Below are positions 7,124-13,644 of a stretch of 26,232 nt of DNA, one piece after another; the first letter of the stretch is position 1, and every line of letters starts with the position of its first letter. The stretch comes from a virus: the IMG/VR virus record IMGVR_UViG_3300009184_000179, positions 1-26,232 of that record. One strand, given 5' to 3'. Under the pieces are notes generated by a model, which saw only the letters and a list, made by a program, of their open reading frames with translations, ran no database searches and was not told where the DNA came from. Made by a program: the position numbers and the translations under genes.

Positions 7124-7368
7124 TGGCTAAGGCAAAATCTCAGAAGTCACTAGACAAGTGGACTAAGGAAGAGTGGGGAACCTCAGATGGTAAGCCGTCT
7201 AAGGGCAAAAAACGCTACCTTCCTAAAGCGGCTTGGAAAGGGCTTAGTTCTGGAGAAAAAGCGGCAACTAACCGCGCTAAAGCTAAAGGAAATAAAAGTG
7301 GTAAGCAGTTTGTACCACAGCCAAAGAAAATTGCTAAAAAGACAGCAGCATATAGAAGGAGCGCATAA
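7123..7368 (+). CDS. Small conserved phage protein with SLDKWTKEEWGT and RYLP motifs (DUF5872-like C-terminal part), 81 aa
   Basis: Starts in a TAATG overlap with the preceding gene, with GGAGG at 7106-7110. Conserved blocks are KSLDKWTKEEWGTSDGKPS (residues 8-26), KRYLPKAAWKGLSSGEKAAT (30-49) and GKQFVPQPKKIAKKTAAYR. These match the second half of the family I believe to be DUF5872. The first half is encoded by the gene immediately upstream, so the two genes look like one family protein split in two. Function unknown. The strongly positive charge suggests nucleic-acid contact. Confidence 0.75.
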   Translation: MAKAKSQKSLDKWTKEEWGTSDGKPSKGKKRYLPKAAWKGLSSGEKAATNRAKAKGNKSGKQFVPQPKKIAKKTAAYRRSA

Positions 7369-7682
7369 TGGCCAGTGAAGCATGGCAACGTAAAGAAGGC
7401 AAAGCTAAAAAAGGCGGCCTTAACGAAAAGGGCCGTAAGTCCTACGAGAGAGCTAATCCTGGCTCTAACCTAAAGGCACCTGTAAAGTCCGGTGACAACC
7501 CGCGTAGAGCCTCTTTCCTGGCTCGTATGGGTGGTAATCCAGGTCCTGAGCGTAAGCCAAACGGAGAACCTACTCGTCTGCTATTATCATTACAGGCATG
7601 GGGAGCTTCCTCAAAAGCAGATGCAAAGAAAAAAGCAGCCGCTATGTCTAAACGTCTTGAATCTAAAAAAGGAAAAAAATAA
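7368..7682 (+). CDS. Small conserved phage protein with AWQRKEGK/GGLNEKGR motifs (DUF6321-like), 104 aa
   Basis: TAATG overlap start with a strong AAGGAG at 7355-7360. The conserved series is AWQRKEGKAKKGGLNEKGR (residues 5-23), LKAPVKSGDNPRRASFLARM (35-54) and LSLQAWGASSKADA. It matches a small phage protein family I believe is DUF6321, common in phages of aquatic bacteria. Function is unknown. The invariant Arg, Lys and Trp residues imply a specific fold rather than mere charge. It follows the DUF5872-like pair; I recall the two families being neighbours in other phages, which should be checked. Confidence 0.75.
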   Translation: MASEAWQRKEGKAKKGGLNEKGRKSYERANPGSNLKAPVKSGDNPRRASFLARMGGNPGPERKPNGEPTRLLLSLQAWGASSKADAKKKAAAMSKRLESKKGKK

Positions 7683-8000
7683 ATGGCCTTGTCGCAAACT
7701 CTTAATACTGTTGGTGGAACCGCAGTAAAGCTTAGCCCTACTGTAGATGGTAGTTGGATTACCGCTACCTTGACTGTTCAGAATAACAGCACCGCGGATA
7801 CTATTTACCTAGGTACTTCTGCAGTGACTACTAGCGCTTATGGTTATGTTCTTCCAGCCGGAACTACTAACGTAAAGAACTCACTTACTATTAGCCTTAC
7901 TCCTAGCGATGTACTTTATGCTATTTCTAGCGGAACTACTACCGCAGTTCCAGTTATTTCACTAATTAACACCTTTACCAAGCAAACTCTTGTTAGCTAA
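7683..8000 (+). CDS. Small beta-rich decoration-like protein, 105 aa
   Basis: TAA directly abuts ATG 7683, with AAAGGA just upstream inside the preceding gene. Unlike its neighbours it is not basic. It is a Thr/Ser/Val-rich single beta domain with LSPTVDGSWITATLTVQNNS, then YLGTSAVTTSAYGYVLPAGT and LTPSDVLYAISSGTT. That pattern is common in phage capsid or tail decoration proteins and head-fibre tips. It probably sits on the virion surface. Its presence inside a cassette of basic proteins hints that cassette products may be virion components. Confidence 0.6.
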   Translation: MALSQTLNTVGGTAVKLSPTVDGSWITATLTVQNNSTADTIYLGTSAVTTSAYGYVLPAGTTNVKNSLTISLTPSDVLYAISSGTTTAVPVISLINTFTKQTLVS

Positions 8001-8002
8001 AG

Positions 8003-8185
8003 GTGAAGCCTAAAAAGCCACAAGCCCTAAATAAAGCCACTAAAGCCATGCGTAATATAGCATCGGCTGAATTAAACAAAAATATGGGCAAGTTTAAAAC
8101 CGGACCTAATGCAAATCCTGCCACTAAACGAAGTAAAACAAGATCAGCGTCTAGAACTAAAGCCGTTGAAGATTTTAAGGAGTAA
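8003..8185 (+). CDS. Lysine/alanine-rich small protein, 60 aa
   Basis: GTG 8003, two bases after the preceding stop, is the only usable start because a stop codon lies just upstream in frame. The protein begins with PKKPQALNKATKAMRNIAS and is basic throughout, with an Asn/Pro/Ala linker (GPNANPATKRSK). No family recognised. Coupled translation and a composition matching its neighbours support it, but confidence is lower than for genes with clear motifs. Confidence 0.5.
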   Translation: MKPKKPQALNKATKAMRNIASAELNKNMGKFKTGPNANPATKRSKTRSASRTKAVEDFKE

Positions 8186-8193
8186 AAGCAATA

Positions 8194-8250
8194 ATGCCTG
8201 AATGTAAATGTAATAATTGTAAGTGTCGAAAGGACCAACCAAATGGCTAA
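8194..8250 (+). CDS. 18-aa cysteine-motif miniprotein
   Basis: AAGGAG at 8177-8182 precedes ATG 8194 by 11 bases. The product is MPECKCNNCKCRKDQPNG, with Cys at 4, 6, 9 and 11, a C-X-C-X2-C-X-C arrangement able to bind a metal ion such as zinc. Its last eight bases overlap the start of the next gene, which opens with a similar Cys cluster. It could be an independent peptide or a leader whose translation couples to the next gene. The size makes the call uncertain, but the motif and ribosome binding site argue against chance. Confidence 0.5.
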   Translation: MPECKCNNCKCRKDQPNG

Positions 8251-8473
8251 GTCAAAAACCTGCACCTGCGGTAAATGCGCCGCGTGCAAAGCCAAGAAAA
8301 AAGCCCCTTTAGGTCAAGGTAGCCGTTTTGCTGCTATCGAAAAAAAGGCCGCAAAGTCTGGCGCAAAGAACCCTGCTGCGGTCGCCGCTGCTGCTGGTAT
8401 TAAAAAGTACGGCGAAAAAAAGATGGTAAAGCTTGAGCAAAAAGGCAAGCGCGACGCTAAGAAAGGCAAATAA
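8243..8473 (+). CDS. Small basic protein with N-terminal Cys cluster, 76 aa
   Basis: GAAAGGA at 8228-8234 lies eight bases before ATG 8243. Residues 7-15 (CTCGKCAAC) place four Cys as C-X-C-X2-C-X2-C, a likely zinc-binding knuckle. The remainder, GSRFAAIEKKAAKSG, then NPAAVAAAAGIKKYGEKK, resembles a small phage family I recall with the pattern GSRF..L....A..G..NP.ALAA.IG.KKYG. Function unknown. Zinc-binding plus high charge is compatible with nucleic-acid binding. Confidence 0.7.
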   Translation: MAKSKTCTCGKCAACKAKKKAPLGQGSRFAAIEKKAAKSGAKNPAAVAAAAGIKKYGEKKMVKLEQKGKRDAKKGK

Positions 8474-8475
8474 CC

Positions 8476-8718
8476 ATGGCAATGCACTCAAAGAAAAACG
8501 CTAAGAATAAGTCAAAGAACCCTTGGTCAGGCTCACCGGCTGACGAAAAGCAAGACAAGAAGACTATGCAGGGTATGAATACTAAGCAGAAGGCTGCTTT
8601 TGAAAAGGCTGACAAGAAGATGGACGCTAAGAAACCATCTAAGGCAGCTGACAAGAAGATGGACGCTGCTCTAGCCGCTAAGGTTAAGAAGACTGTTCCG
8701 GTCAAGAAAAAAAAGTAA
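8476..8718 (+). CDS. Lys/Asp-rich small protein with internal repeat, 80 aa
   Basis: ATG 8476, two bases after the previous stop, with AAAGG upstream. N-terminal SKKNAKNKSKNPWSGSPADE, then a helical charged region with KADKKMDA, a short linker, and a second ADKKMDA, ending in a Lys run. The repeated block comes from an exact 21-bp DNA duplication. Last gene of the basic cassette, followed by a terminator. Family not recognised with confidence. Confidence 0.6.
   Translation: MAMHSKKNAKNKSKNPWSGSPADEKQDKKTMQGMNTKQKAAFEKADKKMDAKKPSKAADKKMDAALAAKVKKTVPVKKKK
8608..8667 (+). repeat. Exact 21-bp direct repeat within the 80-aa gene
   Basis: Copies at 8608-8628 and 8647-8667, each encoding ADKKMDA in the same frame, separated by 18 bases. 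The DNA identity suggests a recent duplication, unlike the diverged repeats elsewhere in the window. Confidence 0.85.
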
Positions 8719-8736
8719 GTTTAAACAAATAAGTTT

Positions 8737-8765
8737 AGCCCTGCGAAAGCGGGGCTTTTCTTTTA
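8737..8765 (+). terminator. Rho-independent terminator ending the small-gene cassette
   Basis: Stem AGCCCTGC (8737-8744) pairs with GCGGGGCT (8749-8756) around a GAAA tetraloop, with one G-U pair, followed by TTTTCTTTT. It lies 18 bases after the last cassette stop codon. Confidence 0.9.
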
Positions 8766-8775
8766 TCCTAATATT

Positions 8776-8792
8776 AGCCCTATGCGGGGGCT
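8776..8792 (+). other. Second hairpin, sequence-related to the terminator
   Basis: AGCCCT (8776-8781) pairs with GGGGCT (8787-8792) around ATGCG. The arms nearly repeat those of the terminator 39 bases upstream, but no T-tract follows. It could be a decayed terminator copy, a backup structure, or an RNA-processing site before the 49-aa gene. Besides this hairpin, the 8719-8836 gap shows no convincing promoter. Confidence 0.5.
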
Positions 8793-8836
8793 GATTTAAA
8801 TTTGCGTTTTACTTTGCCACTCCATTGGAGACTAAC

Positions 8837-8986
8837 ATGTCAGCTATTGACAAGGACCCTAAGTCCAAGGTATCTAAACCTTCGGGCAAGAAGTTCCGCT
8901 TAGGCTTTAAGGATGGCTTTTTAGGCGGAAATTTAGCGTTATTTATGGCTATTTTAAGCGATAACGAAAAACGGCGTGAAAAATGA
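8837..8986 (+). CDS. Small protein, 49 aa, first gene of the tail unit
   Basis: TTGGAG at 8825-8830 is six bases before ATG 8837, and the stop overlaps the next start (ATGA). The N-terminal half is Lys/Ser-rich (DKDPKSKVSKPSGKKFRLGF), then GFLGGNLALFMAIL forms a short hydrophobic stretch that is marginal as a membrane segment. The tail is charged (DNEKRREK). No family recognised. The good ribosome binding site and coupling support it. Confidence 0.6.
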   Translation: MSAIDKDPKSKVSKPSGKKFRLGFKDGFLGGNLALFMAILSDNEKRREK

Positions 8987-9309
8987 ATATAGAATTCAAA
9001 GCTTCCGCATCTAAGTCACTAAAGGGTATTAGCCCTCAACTTACCGTACTTCTTAAAGAAGATGCTCGCCGCGCTCAGTGGCCTAATGATATCGTCAATA
9101 GGCTAAAAGTAACAATCGAGGATTTGAACATAGTTATCTATTACCCTGAGAAGTTTGCTTCTAAGGTCGAAGACCTTGAATACGGTACCCAGAGTGACTC
9201 GCCGCAGTCTATCTTTAGACTATTTATTACCAAGCACGGCGATACCATATCTAACAGTATGGCCGAATGGTCTGTTGACCACTTAATTAGTCAGGATTTG
9301 ATACCGTGA
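8983..9309 (+). CDS. Neck/tail completion-type protein, 108 aa (HK97 gp10-like by position)
   Basis: ATGA start overlap and GTGA end overlap tie it to both neighbours. A central helical region (LLKEDARRAQWPNDIVNRLK) is followed by strands (TIEDLNIVIYYPEKFA) and a VEDLEYGTQSDSP motif before FRLFITKHGD. An E-Y-G-T turn followed by Pro and Phe is common in gp10-type tail completion proteins. Position just before the tail terminator-like and sheath genes fits. The assignment is tentative because the motif is short. Confidence 0.5.
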   Translation: MNIEFKASASKSLKGISPQLTVLLKEDARRAQWPNDIVNRLKVTIEDLNIVIYYPEKFASKVEDLEYGTQSDSPQSIFRLFITKHGDTISNSMAEWSVDHLISQDLIP

Positions 9310-9923
9310 GTTTTATCCTAAGTGAAGACCTGGCCCTTAAGAACATACTCACAGGTATTGTAGTGGCTGACGACAAGAACGCTACCCGTTCTGTGGGTGT
9401 ATGGTTTGCTAATCCAGACCTAGAATCTAGAGCCCAGAGCTACCCTTATATTACCATTGAGCTACTGGACTTTGACCCAGCTACCTACCGTCAGCACTCT
9501 GGCTTGTTCCAGGATAACGATCTTCAGGGCACAATTGCCCCTAGCGGAAATAGGACTTACACCTATGAAATCCCTATAGCCTGGGATTTGACTTATCAGA
9601 TTACTACTTATTCACGCCACCCAAGGCATGACCGAGCTATCATTGCTCACCTATTAAATAAGGTTTTTATATCAAAACGCGGTTATTTGGCCGTTCCTAA
9701 CGACCTAGGGACAGAGACATCTTATCGCCATTTGATATTAGAAGAGTTCACAAAACGTGATACCATAGAAGATAACCGCCGGTTATACCGAAATGTATTC
9801 ACCGTGACAGTAAGTAGCGAAGGAACCACAGCTACATACACAACAACTGGAAATACAGTATCCACTGTAAAAATCAACAAAGCCACAACAGCCGATATCC
9901 CACCTGGTCAACTACCTATCTAA
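9306..9923 (+). CDS. Tail terminator-like protein, 205 aa
   Basis: GTG 9306 overlaps the preceding stop (GTGA). The protein has YPYITIELLDFDPATYRQHS, a central strand-rich part (RTYTYEIPIAWDLTYQITTY) and DRAIIAHLLNKVFISKRGYL. This layout, with a beta sheet facing a helix plus an exposed loop, is typical of tail terminator or sheath-capping proteins placed directly before the sheath gene (compare T4 gp15 or Mu-type terminators). The C-terminal about 35 residues are Thr-rich and flexible. Function is inferred from position and pattern. Confidence 0.55.
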   Translation: MSFILSEDLALKNILTGIVVADDKNATRSVGVWFANPDLESRAQSYPYITIELLDFDPATYRQHSGLFQDNDLQGTIAPSGNRTYTYEIPIAWDLTYQITTYSRHPRHDRAIIAHLLNKVFISKRGYLAVPNDLGTETSYRHLILEEFTKRDTIEDNRRLYRNVFTVTVSSEGTTATYTTTGNTVSTVKINKATTADIPPGQLPI

Positions 9924-9962
9924 TATTTGTTTATCCTCAACTAACCTCAAGGAGAAAATCTT

Positions 9963-12002
9963 ATGGCGACTTATAACCGCCCCGGAGTATACCTAGAAGA
10001 AGTACCTTCTTCCGTAGCGTTGTCCTCTACCCCTAGCTCTACTGTAGCTACCTTCATGGGCTACTTTGCAAAAGGACCACTTGCTGCTACCCTAGTAACT
10101 TCATGGAACCAATTCACCTCTTTGTATGGCGACATTCTTGATAATGCTGCTGACCCAGATACTGCAACTGCGGTTTATCTATTCTTCGCTAACGGTGGAA
10201 GCCAGTGTTACGTAGACCGTGTAACTGTGAACGCAACCGCTTCCTCTGTTGCAATTAAGGGAAACACCACTGTTGCTATTGCTACAGGTTCTACTGTTGC
10301 TCAAAGCGGTACTTCAACTACTTATACAAGCGCTACTCACCGCCTAAAAGTTGGACAGACTGTAGTAATCGCAGGAGTTGAAGCATCTACTGCTAGCCCA
10401 ACTACTGTTTATCAGGGTACTTTCGTAGTAACTGCCGTTCCTAGCGCAACTACTTTCACAGTTACAAACGCTGCTGCACCTGCTACTGCTGTTTCTATCA
10501 CAACCGCTGGTACAGTTACTGCACAGAGTACTACAACTGAACTTACCCTAACCGCTAAGAACCCTGGTGCTTGGAGTAACGGTCTTTACTATGAAATTTC
10601 AAGCTCAACCTCAAGCACTTCATACCCAGGTAAGTACTTTAACCTAGCTATCTACGATGGGGGAACTACTTCAGGATTTATCGTAGAGCGCTTCAGCGAC
10701 CTTACATTGCTTGCTACAGACCCGTCATACGCACCTACTATTATTAACGCGTCTTCTAACTATGTAACCGCTACTGACTCTAACGCGTCAAACCACACCT
10801 CAGTTACCTTTGCTACCACAAACACCCCACTAACTACTGGACTAGTTTCTGTTAGCGCTGTAGGTGGAAACGGTGGTTCATCCGGTGCTACAATCACACT
10901 AACTGGCACTATTCCAGCTGTTAGCATTGGCATGGTTGTTATCGGAAATGGTATTACAAGCGGAACTACTGTTACAGGATTTAGCAGCCCTACAGTTACC
11001 CTAAGCGCTAACATGGCTGTGCCAACTGCGACTTCGCTTACTTTTGTAAACTCAGCCCTTACTGGTGGTGGCGATGGCTCAGCTGTAACTAACAGCGTTA
11101 TAGCTGCTGCTACTTCAGGCTTAGACTCAATTAACCAGCCTATTCTATTGAATGCACCTGGCGTTACAGCAGCAGCGGATGTAAACGCGCTTCTTACTTA
11201 CGCTTACAACCGCGGCGATGTGTTTGTTCTTATTGACCCTACACAGGCAACAACAGATGTAACAAGCCAGCTGACTTTGGCTAACTCTTACACTGGTGGA
11301 GCTGCTGGAGCTGCTGCTCTTGGTTATGGTGCAGTTTACTATCCCAACTTAACAATTCCAAACCCAACTTCTAGCAGCCCTGGCTCAACCGCGGTTGCTT
11401 ACCCAGGTGGAGCAGTTGCAGCTAAGTATGCAACTACTGACGCATCTCGTGGTGTGTTCAAGTCTCCTGCTGGTCTAGAGGCTCGTTTGTCTGGTGTTGT
11501 CTCAGTACCTACTTTGACAAACCTAGAGTTGGACTACCTAAACAACGGTACATCAAGCCCTAACACCTTTGCTAGTGCTACCCCAGTAAACGCAATTCGT
11601 TACATCCCTGGTTCTGGAATTGTAGTTATGGGTGCTCGCACACTTAGCACTACATACAGCAACAAGTATGTATCAGTCCGTAGAAGCCTTATTTACTTAC
11701 GCAAGGTTCTTACTGACGCAACTGCTTTTGCTTTGTTTGAGTCAAACGACGAGCGCCTATGGAACCGTCTACAGACTACTTGTGAAGCAATCCTTATTAA
11801 CTTCTGGCAAACCGGAGGTCTAAAGGGAAACACAGCATTGGACGCTTTCTACGTAAAGGCAGACAGCTCCATCAACACCGTATCCAGCGTTGCTGCTGGT
11901 GAGGTTCACCTAGAAATCGGTGTAGCCCTTCAGCGCCCTGCTGAATTTGTGGTAATCCGTATTAGCCAGTACGACAGTGGCTCTGTTGTAACAGTCCTTT
12001 AG
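9963..12002 (+). CDS. Contractile tail sheath protein, 679 aa
   Basis: AAGGAG sits upstream of ATG 9963. The N-terminus NRPGVYLEEVPS and the TFMGYFAKGPL and ANGGSQCYVDRV blocks are the standard sheath N-terminal domain (1-88). LTAKNPGAWSNGL (195-207) is a second conserved core block, and the C-terminal domain (about 545-679: RYIPGSGIVVMGARTL, VSVRRSLIYLRKVL, ALFESNDERLWNRL) is the conserved inter-subunit contact domain. Two extra beta modules are inserted between core blocks, at about 118-186 and 307-362. The sheath contracts to drive the tube through the host envelope. The tube gene follows, as expected. Longer than minimal sheaths because of the inserts. Confidence 0.97.
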   Translation: MATYNRPGVYLEEVPSSVALSSTPSSTVATFMGYFAKGPLAATLVTSWNQFTSLYGDILDNAADPDTATAVYLFFANGGSQCYVDRVTVNATASSVAIKGNTTVAIATGSTVAQSGTSTTYTSATHRLKVGQTVVIAGVEASTASPTTVYQGTFVVTAVPSATTFTVTNAAAPATAVSITTAGTVTAQSTTTELTLTAKNPGAWSNGLYYEISSSTSSTSYPGKYFNLAIYDGGTTSGFIVERFSDLTLLATDPSYAPTIINASSNYVTATDSNASNHTSVTFATTNTPLTTGLVSVSAVGGNGGSSGATITLTGTIPAVSIGMVVIGNGITSGTTVTGFSSPTVTLSANMAVPTATSLTFVNSALTGGGDGSAVTNSVIAAATSGLDSINQPILLNAPGVTAAADVNALLTYAYNRGDVFVLIDPTQATTDVTSQLTLANSYTGGAAGAAALGYGAVYYPNLTIPNPTSSSPGSTAVAYPGGAVAAKYATTDASRGVFKSPAGLEARLSGVVSVPTLTNLELDYLNNGTSSPNTFASATPVNAIRYIPGSGIVVMGARTLSTTYSNKYVSVRRSLIYLRKVLTDATAFALFESNDERLWNRLQTTCEAILINFWQTGGLKGNTALDAFYVKADSSINTVSSVAAGEVHLEIGVALQRPAEFVVIRISQYDSGSVVTVL

Positions 12003-12014
12003 GAGGAAATATAA

Positions 12015-12644
12015 ATGGCAACTAGCGCAATTTCACGCTTTTCCAAACTAGCAACTGACCCTTTAAGAAATTTTAGGTTCCTAGTTGACTTCCGTGTAAC
12101 CGGAGATACTGGTGTACCAGGCTCAACTGCGCCGGGTAAAGAAAGCTTCTTGAAGTTCAAGGGCGGGTTCACTTCTGTGTCAGGTCTTAGTATGACTATC
12201 GATGGAATCAGCTACCGTGAAGGTGGTATGAACACCTCTCTACACCAGCTACCTGGTCGTGTGAGCTTTGTACCAATCACTCTAAGCCGTGGAGTAATCC
12301 TAGGCCAGAGCGAAGGAATCAACTGGTTTAAACAGTTGTTTGCTGCTAGCTCTGGTGATGGTATTGCTGGGATAGATGGTTCGTCATTCCGTTGTGACCT
12401 AGACATTTATGTACTAGACCACCCAGTAACTGGTTCTCCAGCAATTAGCTCATCTGACATCATTAACAAGTCTGCATACAAGATGAAGTTCATTGTCCAC
12501 AACGCCTGGATTTCTGGCCTTAACTTTTCAGACTTAAATGCATCTGAAAACGCATTGATGTACGAAACTATGACACTAGTACACGAGGGCCTATCAGTTC
12601 AGCTAGCTAACTTTGGTTCAAACGTATCTACTACACTTACATAA
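12015..12644 (+). CDS. Tail tube protein (T4 gp19-like), 209 aa
   Basis: Strong AGGAGG site upstream of ATG 12015. Blocks RNFRFLVDFRV, FKGGFTSVSGLSMTIDGISY, HQLPGRVSFVPITLSRGVI and NWFKQLFAA, then YKMKFIVHNAWISGLNFSDL are characteristic of the gp19-like tube family, whose rings stack to form the inner tube under the sheath. Length is usual for the family, with a small Gly-rich insertion near residues 110-130. It follows the sheath gene directly. Confidence 0.95.
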   Translation: MATSAISRFSKLATDPLRNFRFLVDFRVTGDTGVPGSTAPGKESFLKFKGGFTSVSGLSMTIDGISYREGGMNTSLHQLPGRVSFVPITLSRGVILGQSEGINWFKQLFAASSGDGIAGIDGSSFRCDLDIYVLDHPVTGSPAISSSDIINKSAYKMKFIVHNAWISGLNFSDLNASENALMYETMTLVHEGLSVQLANFGSNVSTTLT

Positions 12645-12669
12645 TTTAGTAATTAAAATCTGATAAAAT
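12637..12669 (+). promoter_or_regulatory. Possible weak promoter before the chaperone gene
   Basis: TAAAAT (12664-12669) matches the -10 hexamer at five of six bases, within an AT-rich 50-base gap. No good -35 lies at the right distance; the best, TTACAT at 12637-12642, is 21 bases away. It may simply be an AT-rich leader. Confidence 0.2.
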
Positions 12670-12695
12670 ACCAATAACTAATTAGGAGTACAAAC

Positions 12696-13496
12696 ATGGT
12701 AAATGATATATCTAACGACCCGGCTTTAATTTCTCAGTACGCACAGGACTTGGAAAAAGGGCCAGAAGTCGAAATTAAGACCGTTGCACCGTCAAACTCG
12801 AATGTAATTCTTCCGGGTGGATTCTTGGCTAAGGATGGTTCTTTGATTAAATACGGCGAAGTTCGTGAGCTAAACGGCATGGACGAAGAAGCTGTATCAA
12901 AGGCTGGCTCTGCTGGAAAGGCTCTTGCTGCGATGTTGCAGCGAGGAGTAGTTTCTATTGGAACTAGCCCAGCAGACAAGTCAGACCTTGACCAACTATT
13001 GAGCGGTGACCGAGACGCATTGTTGATTGGAATTCGCCGAGTTACTTTTGGCGATACTGTTGACTATGAGTTTGCCTGCCCACATTGCAACACAGACTTA
13101 GAAGTAGCCGTTGATTTGGTTAAGGATGTTCCTATCAAGGAGCTAGAAGACCCGATTAATGACAGGACTTTTACCTATATTTCTAAGAAGCACGGAGCAA
13201 TTGTAGTAGGCCTTCCTACCGGTGCTGTGCAGAAAAAGCTTGTTGAAAACTCTGATAAAACAAACTCAGAGCTCAACACCATCTTGATCGCTGGATGTCT
13301 TAAGTCTGTAAATGGTGAACCATCACTTGGAGCTAGCACTGCTCTTACTCTAGGTATGGCTGACCGTGACGGCGTAATCAATGAGATTATCAAGCGTAAC
13401 CCGGGCCCACGCCTCGGGGAGGTGAAGACGACTTGCGAGGCTTGTGGTGAGGATATCCCTCTTCCACTGTCGTTAGCCGACTTGTTTCGTCTATAA
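12696..13496 (+). CDS. Tail assembly chaperone / baseplate hub assembly protein (T4 gp26-like), short form, 266 aa
   Basis: TAGGAG precedes ATG 12696. Residues about 45-120 include LPGGFLAKDGSLIKYGEVRE and GDRDALLIGIRRVTFGDTVD, followed by CPHC at about 130. CEAC near residue 250 gives a second Cys pair, together a plausible zinc ribbon. The block matches what I know of the T4 baseplate-protein family (PF12322, gp26-like), here lying between tube and tape measure genes where tail assembly chaperones sit. Ends DLFRL then TAA. A +1 shift near the stop would add 47 residues, giving a longer form. Role: guiding tape measure protein and hub assembly. The protein is usually not in the final virion. 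Confidence 0.75.
   Translation: MVNDISNDPALISQYAQDLEKGPEVEIKTVAPSNSNVILPGGFLAKDGSLIKYGEVRELNGMDEEAVSKAGSAGKALAAMLQRGVVSIGTSPADKSDLDQLLSGDRDALLIGIRRVTFGDTVDYEFACPHCNTDLEVAVDLVKDVPIKELEDPINDRTFTYISKKHGAIVVGLPTGAVQKKLVENSDKTNSELNTILIAGCLKSVNGEPSLGASTALTLGMADRDGVINEIIKRNPGPRLGEVKTTCEACGEDIPLPLSLADLFRL
13485..13491 (+). promoter_or_regulatory. Predicted programmed +1 frameshift site UUU CGU C
   Basis: Zero-frame codons here read GAC TTG TTT CGT CTA TAA. The Phe-decoding tRNA on UUU (13485-13487) can re-pair on UUC (13486-13488) one base downstream without a mismatch. The heptamer UUU CGU C is identical to the core of the established +1 site of the influenza A PA-X frameshift. It lies five bases before the zero-frame stop TAA (13494-13496) and within the only window (13477-13496) where both frames are open. 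Confidence 0.7.
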
Positions 13497-13632
13497 AGAA
13501 AAAGACTACGAACAACTACTCGACGAATATGAAGCACTATCTCGAACATTCACTGGCTGGACGCTTTCTGACATCAGAAGTCTGTCTGTAAGAGAACGTA
13601 GAAACTGGCTGTATAGAGCGGCTCGGAAATAA
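13489..13632 (+). CDS. Frameshift-accessed C-terminal part of the tail assembly chaperone (long form, 311 aa)
   Basis: In the +1 frame the 47 codons from GTC 13489 encode VYKEKDYEQLLDEYEALSRT, followed by a Trp-containing FTGW segment, LSDIRSLSVRERRNW and LYRAARK. This is a well-formed helical sequence of the kind seen at the end of tail chaperone long forms. That frame is open from 13477 but has no ATG, GTG or TTG, so it cannot be an ordinary separate gene. Joining it after Phe264 of the short form gives a 311-residue fusion. It fits the long-form/short-form chaperone pairs known from lambda (G/GT), P2 (E/E') and Mu. A sequencing error is the main alternative. Confidence 0.7.
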   Translation, partial: VYKEKDYEQLLDEYEALSRTFTGWTLSDIRSLSVRERRNWLYRAARK

Positions 13633-13644
13633 AGGTAGAGTAAG

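Noticed and set aside
13499-13506. A-rich run as a possible -1 slippery sequence at the chaperone end
   Set aside because: It lies after the zero-frame stop codon at 13494-13496, and the downstream coding is in the +1 (or -2) frame, so a -1 slip here would not produce it.
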